From NCBI RefSeq assembly GCF_001667265.1, contig NZ_LZHW01000044.1, forward strand, positions 1-64,000: 64,000 nt of DNA, read 5' to 3'. Below the pieces are notes generated by a model. It was given only the letters and a program-made list of their open reading frames with translations. It was not told the DNA's origin and ran no database searches. How positions within the stretch are numbered: the first letter of the stretch is position 1; each line of letters opens with the position of its first letter. Below are positions 1 through 8,719 of this stretch, piece by piece. The DNA comes from Mycobacterium sp. ACS4331. Its GTDB lineage: Bacteria > Actinomycetota > Actinomycetes > Mycobacteriales > Mycobacteriaceae. Position numbers and translations under genes: made by a program.

Positions 1-153
1 GCGTACCCCGCGAACGAAACGCCATCGAACAACACCCTCCAAGCAGTCAGGTGCTGCAGCGACCACTTGAGTCTGAGTGGGAAAACCCGAAAATAAGGCA
101 ACTCTCGGCGAGATTCGAGCCGCCGTCCGGCTCAGACCCCAGCCGCCGAGCTG

Positions 154-2313
154 TCAGGACAGCCCCAACACCGCCTCGAGCTGAGCACGGCTCACCGCAC
201 CACCGGTGAACGTCGGCAGACGATCGAGCGGGATGCTCGCCATCATCGCGCCGACCCCGGTTGCCTGCTGCCCCGCGGGCAACGCCGTGCCCAACAGCGC
301 CACCAGTCGCCTCATCACCTCGGGATGCGCCGCGACCTCGGCGAGCGTCGACTGCAGGGTCAGCGGCAGATCGACCTCGTCACCGGCGATCACGAGACCG
401 GCGCTGACCCGGATGTCGCGGCTGGAGGCGCCGACGTCGATCCGGTACTCACCACCCTCCAGCACCCAATCACCCACGCGCACATCCCAATACGCGAGTT
501 CGCTGCGTCCGAACCGGACCTCGACGGCGGCCTGCGCTCCGGGCTCCAGGTGCACCGAGGCGAACCCCACGAGTTCTCTCGGCGCGCGGGCCACCCGCGA
601 ACCGGGCAGCCCGGCATAGACCTGCACGACCTCACGGCCCGCGCGGGATCCGGTGTTGGCCACCACGACACGGGCCGTCACGTCGTCACCGTCGGCCGTG
701 ACCGTCAGGTCGCGGTGGGCGAACGTGGTGTAGGACAGCCCGTGCCCGAACGGGAACTCCACGGGCCAGTCCCGCGCGTCGTACCAGCGGTAGCCCACGA
801 AGATGCCCTCGCCGTAGCGGACCCGGCCGGCCTCGCCGGGAAAGCTCAGGAACGACGGAGCGTCCTGCAGCCGCAGCGGCACCGTCTCGCTCAGCCGCCC
901 ACTCGGATTGACCAGGCCGAACAGCACATCCGCGATCGCCGCCCCACCACCCTGCCCGGCCAAACCGGCGTCGAGCACCGCGGGCGCGGTCACCGGCCCC
1001 AGCGCCACCACACCTCCGTGGACCAGCACCACGACGGTGCGCGGCTGCACCGTGAGCACCTCGGCCAGAAGGGCCGACTGCGCCGCGGGCAGGTCCACAC
1101 CGGTGCGGTCGAAACCCTCGCTCTCCTGGCTCTCCTCAAGACCCAGAAACACCACCGCGACATCGGCGTCGGCGGCCGCACGCACCGCCTCCGGTCCCCC
1201 GGGCGCGAACTGCACCCGACCGCGACTGCGATCCCGGATCTCATCGAAGGGAACGTCCAGCCGTGTCGCGTTGACCCGCGAACTCCCCCCACCCTGGTAC
1301 CGCGGCGTCCTGGCGAACTCGCCGATCACCGCGACGTCGGCCGCCGGATCCAGGGGCAGCAGTTCGTCGGTGTTGCGCAGCAGCACGATCGCCCGGCGCG
1401 CGACCTCGCGGGCGAGTTCGTGGTGGGCCGCGAAGTCGACGTCCGCAGCCGGCCCGGGGCGGGCCGCGCGCCGCGCCAGAGCCTCGACCCGCGCGGCGCT
1501 GCGGGTCACGGCGTAGGCGGGCAGCAGTCCGGACTCGACGGCCTCGACCACCTCCGTGTCGGATGTCGGGTCACCGCCGGGCATGACGAGATCCAGGCCG
1601 GCGGCGACGGACCGCACCCGGTCGACCACCGCCCCCCAGTCGCTGACCACCACACCGTCGTAGCCCCACTCGTCGCGCAGCAGTTCAGTGAGCAGCCAAC
1701 GGTTCTCGGCCGCCCACTGCCCCCGGATCCGGTTGTAGGAGCACATCACGGTCCACGGCCGCGCCTCGGTGATCACCCGGTGGAACGCCCGCAGGTAGAT
1801 CTCCCGCAGGGCTCGGTCGTCGACGTCGACATCGACCCGCATGCGGTCGTGCTCCTGGTTGTTGACGGCGAAGTGTTTGACCGACGCGCCCACCCCTTCG
1901 GACTGAATGCCGCGCACCCACGCCGACCCGAGCACCCCGGACACGTGCGGGTCCTCGGAGAAGTATTCGAAGTTGCGGCCGCCGCGCGGATCCCGCTTGA
2001 TGTTGATCCCCGGCCCCAGCACCACTCCGACGCCCAGGGCGCGGGCTTCCCGACCGACGGCCCGGCCGACTTCGGCCGCCAGCTCGGGGTCCCAGGTCTG
2101 TGCGAGCGCCACCGCGGACGGAAAGCACGTCGCCGGCTCACTGCCGGCCAGTCCGAGGTGATCGGTCGCCCCGAGCTGCCGACGCACGCCGTGGGGTCCG
2201 TCGGTGAGGACGACGGCCGGGATGTCCTCGACGGCCTTGCTGGTCCAGAAGTCGGCGCCACTTCCCAGGGCGGCCTGCTGCGGTGTCGACAGTCCGGGCA
2301 CGGCTCGGTCCAT
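154..2313 (-). CDS. Glycoside hydrolase family 3 beta-glucosidase-like enzyme
   Basis: A 719-residue protein with the full GH3 layout: N-terminal TIM barrel, alpha/beta sandwich and a C-terminal fibronectin-III-like domain (from about residue 590). Visible motifs are the family signature GPGINIKRDPRGGRNFEYFS (residues 100-119), KHF at 146-148, and VVVSDWGAV, whose Asp225 is the expected catalytic nucleophile. An acidic LEESQESEGFDR stretch in the second domain is where the acid/base Glu usually sits. No signal peptide is seen, so it probably hydrolyses beta-glucosides or similar oligosaccharides in the cytoplasm. The exact sugar cannot be read from sequence. It ends the minus-strand pair with the downstream-start carboxylesterase gene at 2334, only 20 bases away, so the two may be co-transcribed. 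Confidence 0.93.
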   Translation of the reverse strand: MDRAVPGLSTPQQAALGSGADFWTSKAVEDIPAVVLTDGPHGVRRQLGATDHLGLAGSEPATCFPSAVALAQTWDPELAAEVGRAVGREARALGVGVVLGPGINIKRDPRGGRNFEYFSEDPHVSGVLGSAWVRGIQSEGVGASVKHFAVNNQEHDRMRVDVDVDDRALREIYLRAFHRVITEARPWTVMCSYNRIRGQWAAENRWLLTELLRDEWGYDGVVVSDWGAVVDRVRSVAAGLDLVMPGGDPTSDTEVVEAVESGLLPAYAVTRSAARVEALARRAARPGPAADVDFAAHHELAREVARRAIVLLRNTDELLPLDPAADVAVIGEFARTPRYQGGGSSRVNATRLDVPFDEIRDRSRGRVQFAPGGPEAVRAAADADVAVVFLGLEESQESEGFDRTGVDLPAAQSALLAEVLTVQPRTVVVLVHGGVVALGPVTAPAVLDAGLAGQGGGAAIADVLFGLVNPSGRLSETVPLRLQDAPSFLSFPGEAGRVRYGEGIFVGYRWYDARDWPVEFPFGHGLSYTTFAHRDLTVTADGDDVTARVVVANTGSRAGREVVQVYAGLPGSRVARAPRELVGFASVHLEPGAQAAVEVRFGRSELAYWDVRVGDWVLEGGEYRIDVGASSRDIRVSAGLVIAGDEVDLPLTLQSTLAEVAAHPEVMRRLVALLGTALPAGQQATGVGAMMASIPLDRLPTFTGGAVSRAQLEAVLGLS

Positions 2314-2333
2314 GAACCGACGCTAGCGCGTCG

Positions 2334-3824
2334 TCAGCACAGTCCGGCCCAGGCCGCGCGCCGGATCGCATCGGGATCGTCGACGACGACGTCGCGCGTG
2401 GTGCGGATGACGCGGGTCCGACGGCGGGCGAGGTCGTAGCGGGGCCACGGTTGCGGCTGATCGGCGGTGGCGAAGTGCAGCCAGGCCTTCTGCATGCGCC
2501 TGCCCACCGCGGGCGGGAGCCGGCGACCCAGCGGGTGCAGCCGGCGCCCGAGGTACGAGCCGTAGCTGTGTTGGATGTGCACGATCTCGCTGCCGTGGGT
2601 GGCGCCGAGACGCAGGGCGCGCAGTGTCGTGGGCATGTGGTCGAACCGGTAGGCGAACGTCGGGGCGTGCGGACCGTACGCATCAGCGAATGCCCAGGTC
2701 GGGGCCCCGAACATGGCGTCGGCTCCCACCGCGACGAGCGCGCTGCGCCGCGGGTAGCCCGGATAGGCGGCAAGCACACGGTCCTTGGCGTCGGGATCGC
2801 GCCGGGCGAAGTAGTGGTCGATGTTGGCCTTGGTGGTCGGCAGCATGGGTGGCCGCGACCACGCGAACATCGACGCCTCGTCGCTGTTGGTCCCGATGAT
2901 CAGCGGAACGTCGGCGACGGCACCGCGCCGGGCCGCCTCGATCGGATCGAAAGGGAGCAGATCCACGCCGTGGGTCAGTCCATGGGCGAGCGTCGGGGTG
3001 CTGGACACGCTGCGCAACTGGATCATCCCGGCGGCGTGCCGAAGCTGCCTCTGCGGCAGGTCCTTGAGTTCATCGGGCCTGGCCCCGACCTCGCGCAGGA
3101 ATCGTTGCGCCTGCTCGGCCCGGGTGTCGTAGTCGGCGATCAGAGGCAGCGCGGGACTCTGGGCGATGGCGCGGTGGAACAGCCCGGAGGCGGCTGGGCT
3201 GGCCAGAAGCGCCAGCACCGACGTGGCTCCCGCGGATTCGCCGAACACCGTCACGCGGCCGGGATCGCCGCCGAACGCGGCGATGTTCTCCTGGACCCAC
3301 CGCAGTGCCGCGATCTGATCGCGCAGGCCCAGATTGTCGTCGAAACCCTCACCGAGGGAGCCGAGTTCGAAGCCGCCGAACACGCCGATGCGGTACGTCA
3401 CGTTCACCACCACGACCCGGCCGTTGGCCGCGAGCCGGGAGCCGTTGTACAGCTGGAACTGACCGGCGCCGTAGAGGAAGGCCCCGCCGGGGATCCACAC
3501 CATCACCGGCAGCCGCGCACTCGGATCCGGCGACCAGACCGTCAGGGTCAGGCACGCCTCGTCGCGCATCTTGGGGTCGTCGCGGCCGCCGCCGACGAAG
3601 GTCTTGCCCTGCGGTGGCAAAGGTCCGTGCTCGAGCGCGTCGCGGACACCGGTCCACGGCCGCGGCGGGCTCGGGGCCGTGAAACGGCGCGCTCCGACCG
3701 GCTGCTCCGCGTACGGAACGCCGCGCCAGACCGCGACGTCGCCCTCGACGCCGCCGCGGAGCACACCCGCCGAGGTCTGCGCCAGATGCGCGGTGTCGGC
3801 GATGCCGGTGCGAATGGCAGCCAC
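2334..3824 (-). CDS. Type-B carboxylesterase/lipase
   Basis: A 496-residue alpha/beta-hydrolase of the carboxylesterase type-B family, which cleaves carboxylic esters. The nucleophile elbow GESAG places the catalytic serine at residue 197. The oxyanion-hole region is WIPGGAF (110-116), and the conserved early motif VWRGVPYAEQP is at 32-42. The GTG at 3822-3824 (VAAIRTGIADT) is the chosen start because homology begins just after it; the frame stays open further upstream but overlaps the divergent metallopeptidase gene on the other strand and does not look like this family there. No signal peptide is evident. Divergent from the gene at 3906, sharing an 81-base intergenic region. Confidence 0.9.
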   Translation of the reverse strand: MAAIRTGIADTAHLAQTSAGVLRGGVEGDVAVWRGVPYAEQPVGARRFTAPSPPRPWTGVRDALEHGPLPPQGKTFVGGGRDDPKMRDEACLTLTVWSPDPSARLPVMVWIPGGAFLYGAGQFQLYNGSRLAANGRVVVVNVTYRIGVFGGFELGSLGEGFDDNLGLRDQIAALRWVQENIAAFGGDPGRVTVFGESAGATSVLALLASPAASGLFHRAIAQSPALPLIADYDTRAEQAQRFLREVGARPDELKDLPQRQLRHAAGMIQLRSVSSTPTLAHGLTHGVDLLPFDPIEAARRGAVADVPLIIGTNSDEASMFAWSRPPMLPTTKANIDHYFARRDPDAKDRVLAAYPGYPRRSALVAVGADAMFGAPTWAFADAYGPHAPTFAYRFDHMPTTLRALRLGATHGSEIVHIQHSYGSYLGRRLHPLGRRLPPAVGRRMQKAWLHFATADQPQPWPRYDLARRRTRVIRTTRDVVVDDPDAIRRAAWAGLC

Positions 3825-3905
3825 GCCCCGAATCGTATGTGCAAAGCTGTAACCCCGACGACCGGCCACCGCGGCCGGAACGGTGAGCGCGGATGGAGAG
3901 TGCCC

Positions 3906-4793
3906 ATGACCTTCAGTGAAGGGATGCGGATCGACACCAGCACCACCTCCACGAGCGGCGGTGGACGCGGTGGACGCGGTATGGCGATCGGCGGCGGAGT
4001 CGGCGGCCTGATCGTCCTGTTGATCGCGCTCTTCCTCGGCGTGGACCCAGGCGGCGTCGTCTCGCAGCAACCCATGGACACCGAAGGCGTGGAGGCCGCG
4101 GGCTTCGACGTCAGCCGGTGCCGCACCGGCGCCGACGCCAACAACATCGTCGAATGTCGAGTGATCGCCACCGGCAACTCCGTCGACGCGATCTTCGGCC
4201 AGTTGGTGCAGGGCTACACACGCCCGAACCTGCGGCTGTTCACCGGCGAGGTGCAGACGGCCTGCGGCCCGGCCACCTCCGACGTGGGCCCGTTCTACTG
4301 CCCGGCCGATCAGACCGCGTACTTCGACACCGGCTTCTTCGAGGTGCTCAAGACCCAGTTCGGCTCGAGCGGTGGTCCGCTGGCCCAGGAGTATGTGGTG
4401 GCCCACGAGTACGGCCATCACCTCCAGAACCTGCTGGGCAACCTCGCCAAGGCGCAGCGCGGCCCGCAGGGTGCCGAGGGCAACAGCGTGCGCACCGAAC
4501 TGCAGGCCGACTGCTACGCCGGGGTGTGGGCGCACTACGCCGCGATCACCAAGCAGCCCGGCACCGACGTGACGTTCCTGGAACCGTTGAGCGACAAGGA
4601 CATCGCCGATGCGCTGTCGGCCGCCTCGTCAGTGGGCGACGACCGGATCCAGAAGGCCGCGACAGGACGGGTCAACCCGGAGGCGTGGACACACGGGTCC
4701 TCCGAGCAGCGCCAGCACTGGTTCACCGTCGGCTACCAGACCGGTGATCTGAAGAAGTGCGACACCTACCGCGCCACGAGCCTCGACGGCTGA
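3906..4793 (+). CDS. Neutral zinc metallopeptidase (YpfJ-like), membrane-anchored
   Basis: A 295-residue member of the putative neutral zinc metallopeptidase family (YpfJ type). A glycine/arginine-rich N-terminus is followed by a single membrane segment at about residues 28-46. The zinc site is HEYGH (His167, Glu168, His171) inside VVAHEYGHHLQNLLG, and the RTELQADCYAGVW motif follows, as is typical of the family. Paired cysteines (120/132 and others) fit an extracytoplasmic catalytic domain. The ATG start has a GGAGAG ribosome-binding site five to six bases upstream. The physiological substrate is not known for this family. Convergent with the thioesterase gene ending at 4820. Confidence 0.92.
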   Translation: MTFSEGMRIDTSTTSTSGGGRGGRGMAIGGGVGGLIVLLIALFLGVDPGGVVSQQPMDTEGVEAAGFDVSRCRTGADANNIVECRVIATGNSVDAIFGQLVQGYTRPNLRLFTGEVQTACGPATSDVGPFYCPADQTAYFDTGFFEVLKTQFGSSGGPLAQEYVVAHEYGHHLQNLLGNLAKAQRGPQGAEGNSVRTELQADCYAGVWAHYAAITKQPGTDVTFLEPLSDKDIADALSAASSVGDDRIQKAATGRVNPEAWTHGSSEQRQHWFTVGYQTGDLKKCDTYRATSLDG

Positions 4794-4819
4794 GCCTCCC
4801 CCTTTTTCCGGTGAGGTGA

Positions 4820-5701
4820 CTAGAGGCGGGACTTCTCCTCGATCGCGGTGTCGTTGGTGCGCAGCGGGCGGATCAGCGCGTCCTGCGTGAACGACGCCAG
4901 CAGGTCCCCATCCTCGGTGTGCACCGTCCCGCGCACGTAGGACATGCCGGAGCCGACCTGCGTGCTCTCGTGCGAATAGAGCAGCCACCCGTCCCAGCTG
5001 ACGGGCTCGTGGAAGCTCACGCTGATGGTCATCGGTGCGGTCGACACCGTGAGGTGGGCCTGCGCGGTCCCGATGCCCTCATGCGCCCGCATGGTGGTCG
5101 AAATCCCCAGATGTCCGGTGAAATACGCGATCAGCGCCTTGGCCAGATCGTCGCGCTGCGGGATCGGGTCGTAGTGCAGCCAGGCGTGCAGTTCCGGTGG
5201 GCCGACCTCGTCGGGGCTGTTGACGTCGACGACGTCCACAAGGCGCAGCTCGCGACCCACCATCGGCATCTCGGAGACGTTGGACTCGGCCGGCGACTTG
5301 ACGTCGGGTCGCGTCAGGTGGTGGGTGATGACGTCCGCGGTCGGCACATCGCACAGCACCGTGATCGTGATGCACCGCTTGCCGTTCTGCAGCGCGGTCA
5401 CCACGGCGGTCGCCGCCGACCGGCCCTCCTGCACCACATCGAGGTTCAGTTCGACGGGGGCGCCGACGAGCACGACACGGCTGAAGACCGCGTACGCCGA
5501 GCGCACCGACTTGTCCGGAAACCTTTTGGCGACAGCGACGATCGCCTGTGACAGCACCTGGGAGCCCTCGACGACCTGGCGGTCGTCCTCTCCTGCCGGC
5601 CCGGTCGGGGCGTCGAACCCGCCGGTGTCGTTCGCCTCGACGTCGAACAGATCGAGCAGGGTCTGCACCGTCCAGACCGCCTGGCTGGATTCCGTTGTCA
5701 C
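4820..5701 (-). CDS. Acyl-CoA thioesterase, TesB-like double hotdog
   Basis: A 293-residue protein resembling mycobacterial two-domain hotdog thioesterases, which hydrolyse acyl-CoA to free acid and CoA. The N-terminal half contains SRVVLVGAPVELNLDVVQEGRSAATA and the C-terminal half LHYDPIPQRDDLAKALIAYFTG and VSFHEPVSWDGWLLYSHES, the paired hotdog core segments. The GTG start overlaps the TGA of the upstream LLM oxidoreductase gene by four bases (GTGA), so translation is probably coupled. That coupling suggests the two enzymes act on the same acyl substrate. The preferred chain is unknown. Confidence 0.85.
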   Translation of the reverse strand: MTTESSQAVWTVQTLLDLFDVEANDTGGFDAPTGPAGEDDRQVVEGSQVLSQAIVAVAKRFPDKSVRSAYAVFSRVVLVGAPVELNLDVVQEGRSAATAVVTALQNGKRCITITVLCDVPTADVITHHLTRPDVKSPAESNVSEMPMVGRELRLVDVVDVNSPDEVGPPELHAWLHYDPIPQRDDLAKALIAYFTGHLGISTTMRAHEGIGTAQAHLTVSTAPMTISVSFHEPVSWDGWLLYSHESTQVGSGMSYVRGTVHTEDGDLLASFTQDALIRPLRTNDTAIEEKSRL

Positions 5702-6570
5702 GCTGTCGTCCCTTCTGATTGCGCGATGATTTTCATCACCGTGTCGGAGAATTCGGCCAGGGTGGCCGGAGCCGCGAAGTCCGCGAACCACACGTAGAAG
5801 CGCTCGACGCCCTTGTCGATGAGCGCGGTGAAATGCTCGACGAGTCCGTCTGCATCGCCGCACACCAGACCGGACCCGAGGTGCCCGAAGCGCCTGGTGC
5901 TCACCGCGGTGACCTCGGCCAGGTCGGCGCCGCGTCCGGCGAACCCGACCATCTGCTGCATGGACACCCGGGCGTCACCGACGGTCGGCAGAAGCTCGTC
6001 GAGGCGCGCCAGCTGGTGCGACGGGATGTTCCACCACTGCGCGTACCGGCGCACCAGGTCCATCGTGGTCTTGCCGGTTCCGCCGAGTACCAACGGAATC
6101 TGTTGGGATGCAACGGGTTCCTGCTTCATCACGGAGTCGCCGTCCAGCCCCCAGCAGCGCCGGATCACCTCGACGTCGTGGGTGAACCGGCGCGCCCTGC
6201 CCTTGGCGTCGTCGCCGCCCTCGATGCCGAACCGGTCGAACTCGGCCGGCCACGAGCCGGACCCGAGACCGAGTTCAAAACGTCCGCCGGACGCCTCGGC
6301 CAGCGTCACGGCCTGTTTCGCCAGGACTGCGGGATGCCGGAAACCGTCGCACAGCACGAGATGCCCGATCGTGAGCCGATCGGTGCGGGCCGCCACCCAG
6401 GTGGCCAGTGTCATTGCCTCCCAGATGCTTTGACCGGTGGCGCCGGGGGGCTCGAGATGGTCGATGAACGCAATGCCGTCAAACCCGTTGCCCTCGGCCG
6501 CCTGCGCACGCACCACCACGTCGTCGATGCCCATCCGCACCTGAGGAAGGAAGAGAAACCACTGGGCCAT
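5698..6570 (-). CDS. LLM-class F420-dependent oxidoreductase
   Basis: A 290-residue luciferase-like monooxygenase fold protein. Family features seen are the N-terminal WFLFLPQVRMGIDDVVVRAQAAEGNGFDG segment (strand 1 and helix 1), ERLTIG-like DRLTIGHLVLCDGFRHPAVLAKQAVTLAEASGGRFELGLGSG (the most conserved stretch of the family), and a C-terminal GVERFYVWFADF. Mycobacterial members generally use the deazaflavin F420 rather than FMN; that is family knowledge, not visible here. It is the first gene of a coupled pair with the thioesterase and is divergent from the TetR gene at 6652, with 81 bases between. Confidence 0.88.
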   Translation of the reverse strand: MAQWFLFLPQVRMGIDDVVVRAQAAEGNGFDGIAFIDHLEPPGATGQSIWEAMTLATWVAARTDRLTIGHLVLCDGFRHPAVLAKQAVTLAEASGGRFELGLGSGSWPAEFDRFGIEGGDDAKGRARRFTHDVEVIRRCWGLDGDSVMKQEPVASQQIPLVLGGTGKTTMDLVRRYAQWWNIPSHQLARLDELLPTVGDARVSMQQMVGFAGRGADLAEVTAVSTRRFGHLGSGLVCGDADGLVEHFTALIDKGVERFYVWFADFAAPATLAEFSDTVMKIIAQSEGTTA

Positions 6571-6651
6571 GGGTCCAAGACAGTAACGGTCGATCGCCGA
6601 TGTGCGCTAGACACTCGCCCGCCAGGGTGTAAAGCCGGTACCCTCCCGACG

Positions 6652-7266
6652 ATGACCAAGCCGAACGGAGCCGCTGCCTCCCAGCCCGCGGCCGAGTCGC
6701 GCGCCCAGAGCTTCATGCGTTCGGCCTTGGCGATTCTCGGCGAGACGGGGCGCACCGACTTCACGGTCCTCGAAGTCGTCGAGCGGTCCAAGACCTCACT
6801 GCGGGCGTTCTACCAGCACTTCGCCACCAAGGATGAGCTGCTGCTGGCCCTGGTCGAGACGATCATGGCCGAGGCCACCGAACGCTGGCGCGCCGACACC
6901 GAGGGCCTCGCGAGCGACGAGGCGCTGCGGCGCCTGATCGAGCGCATCAGCGCGCCCGCCGCGACGAGCACGCAGGACAGCATCAACCGCGGCCTGACGT
7001 ACTACAACGACCGTCTGTTCGAGGCCAGGCCCAAGGAGTTCGCCAAGGTGCTGGCTCCCCTGCACACGCTGGTCGTCGACATCCTCAACCGCGGTATCGC
7101 CGAGGGCAGGTTCCGCGCCGATCTCGACGTCGAGACCGACGCCGCCATTCTGATGCAGACGGTCCTGGGTGCACTGCGGCTTCGCGACCTCGGGCTGGGG
7201 CTGAACGGCACCCCGATCGATGGGGAGAACCTGTTCAACTTCTTCCTGCGCGGACTGGCCCGCTGA
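6652..7266 (+). CDS. TetR-family transcriptional regulator
   Basis: A 204-residue TetR regulator. The helix-turn-helix lies near residues 32-62, with DFTVLEVVERSKTSLRAFYQHFATKDELLLALVE matching the TetR N-terminal domain; the recognition helix is around TSLRAFYQHF. The C-terminal ligand domain is not diagnostic. The gene lies between a divergent LLM oxidoreductase/thioesterase pair and a co-oriented amidohydrolase/acyl-CoA dehydrogenase cluster. A perfect pair of inverted repeats sits at 7325-7361, between this gene and the cluster, so it is the obvious candidate repressor of that cluster, with an acyl-CoA as likely effector (inference). Confidence 0.9.
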   Translation: MTKPNGAAASQPAAESRAQSFMRSALAILGETGRTDFTVLEVVERSKTSLRAFYQHFATKDELLLALVETIMAEATERWRADTEGLASDEALRRLIERISAPAATSTQDSINRGLTYYNDRLFEARPKEFAKVLAPLHTLVVDILNRGIAEGRFRADLDVETDAAILMQTVLGALRLRDLGLGLNGTPIDGENLFNFFLRGLAR

Positions 7267-7324
7267 TGGCTCTGAACTGCTGAAATAGGCGGATCGACGA
7301 CTCTGGCGCCGTTACACTTCTGCG

Positions 7325-7361
7325 TGGTAATGTCGTTACCAGAATCGGTAATGCCGTTACC
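7325..7361. promoter_or_regulatory. Tandem operator: two copies of GGTAA-N5-TTACC
   Basis: Two inverted repeats, tggtaatgtcgttacca (7325-7341) and ggtaatgccgttacc (7347-7361), share the perfect arms GGTAA/TTACC with five-base centres. Their centres are 21 bases apart, two helical turns, so bound dimers would lie on the same face. A TAnnnT-type -10 element (TACACT, 7313-7318) lies just upstream, so the first copy would cover the transcription start. The AGGGAG ribosome-binding site of the amidohydrolase gene follows at 7384. Probably the binding site of the TetR protein encoded at 6652; no binding evidence is available. Confidence 0.75.
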
Positions 7362-7398
7362 AGGCGCCGTAGAACGTCATGCCAGGGAGCTCACAACC

Positions 7399-8628
7399 AT
7401 GCCGTCACGCATCCTCGACTATCCGGTGTTCGACGCCGACAACCACTTCTACGAGCCCAAGGAAGCGCTGACAAAGTTCCTGCCGGACAAGCGCAAGGGC
7501 GTAATCGACTACATCGACGTGCACGGTCGCACCAAGATCATGGTGCGCAACCACATCAGCGACTACATCCCCAATCCGACCTTCGAGGTCGTCGCCCGCC
7601 CGGGCGCACAGGAGGAGTACTTCCGGCACGGCAGCGGCGGCAAGAGCTACCGCGAGGTGATCGGCAAGCCCATCAAGGCCATCCCCGCCTTCCGCAATCC
7701 CGAAGCACGCCTCGAGGTCATGGACAGCCTGGGTCTGGACTACACCCTGATGTTTCCGACGCTGGCCTCGTTGGTCGAGGAGCGCCTCAAGGACGACCCG
7801 GAACTGATCCACGACATCATCCATGCGCTCAACGAATGGATGTATGAGACTTGGCAGTTCGACTACGAGGGCCGGATCTTCTCCACCCCGGTGATCACGC
7901 TGCCCATCGTCGACCGCGCACTCGAGGAGCTCGAGTGGTGTCTGGAGCGCGGCGCCAAGACCGTTCTGGTACGCCCGGCGCCAGTGCCCGGCTTCCGCGG
8001 CACCCGGTCGTTCGGCACCGAGGAGTTCGACCCGTTCTGGCAGGCCTGCGTCAAGGCCGGCATCCCCGTGGCCATGCACGCCTCGGACAGCGGGTACGCC
8101 CAGTACCTCAACGACTGGGAACCCGCCGACGAGTACCTGCCGTTTCGGCCGACGTCGTTCCGGATGGTCGCGATGGGCAAGCGGCCCATCGAGGACACCA
8201 TGGCCGCACTCGTGTGCCACGGCGCGTTCACCCGGAACCCGGACCTGCGCATCCTGTCCGTCGAGAACGGCGCATCGTGGGTGCCCTACCTCTTCCACCA
8301 GTTCGCCGATGTCTTCTCGAAGATGCCGAAGCAGTTCCCGGAGGACCCGATCGAGGCCTTCAAGCGCTGCGTGTACGTCGCGCCGTTCTGGGAGGACAAC
8401 TTCAAGGAGATGGCCGAGCTGTGCGGCATCGACCGGGTGATCTTCGGCTCGGACTGGCCGCATCCCGAGGGACTGGCCGATCCGATCAACCTGGTCTCCG
8501 ATCTGCAGGCCCACGGCCTCGACGAGGAGGGTGTGCGAAAGGTCATGGGCAAGAACATGATCGATCTGTTCAAGGTCGAGAACAAGGTCGTCTACAAGCC
8601 CGACGTACCCGCTCTCGTCCTCACCTGA
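7399..8628 (+). CDS. Amidohydrolase-2 family protein
   Basis: A 409-residue metal-dependent hydrolase of the amidohydrolase-2 family (related to ACMSD-type decarboxylases and steroid/aromatic pathway hydrolases). Metal-site motifs seen are DADNHFYEP near the N-terminus, AMHASDSG in the middle and VIFGSDWPHPEG near the C-terminus with the conserved Asp. The start is the ATG preceded by AGGGAG nine bases upstream; an earlier in-frame GTG would translate through the operator and is rejected. Actinobacterial members often sit beside acyl-CoA dehydrogenases in degradation of cyclic compounds, as here. The substrate is unknown. Confidence 0.88.
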   Translation: MPSRILDYPVFDADNHFYEPKEALTKFLPDKRKGVIDYIDVHGRTKIMVRNHISDYIPNPTFEVVARPGAQEEYFRHGSGGKSYREVIGKPIKAIPAFRNPEARLEVMDSLGLDYTLMFPTLASLVEERLKDDPELIHDIIHALNEWMYETWQFDYEGRIFSTPVITLPIVDRALEELEWCLERGAKTVLVRPAPVPGFRGTRSFGTEEFDPFWQACVKAGIPVAMHASDSGYAQYLNDWEPADEYLPFRPTSFRMVAMGKRPIEDTMAALVCHGAFTRNPDLRILSVENGASWVPYLFHQFADVFSKMPKQFPEDPIEAFKRCVYVAPFWEDNFKEMAELCGIDRVIFGSDWPHPEGLADPINLVSDLQAHGLDEEGVRKVMGKNMIDLFKVENKVVYKPDVPALVLT

Positions 8629-8719
8629 GACCCATCGACCGTCGACTGCGAGCGTGCTGGAGGTCTCCGGCACGCTCGCGGCACGCTCACTCCGAACCCG
8701 AAGAGGGGCAACCGTACTC

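Noticed and set aside
325..2439. A 704-codon plus-strand frame opposite the GH3 gene
   Set aside because: His/Arg-rich translation without motifs; the minus strand encodes a complete GH3 enzyme.
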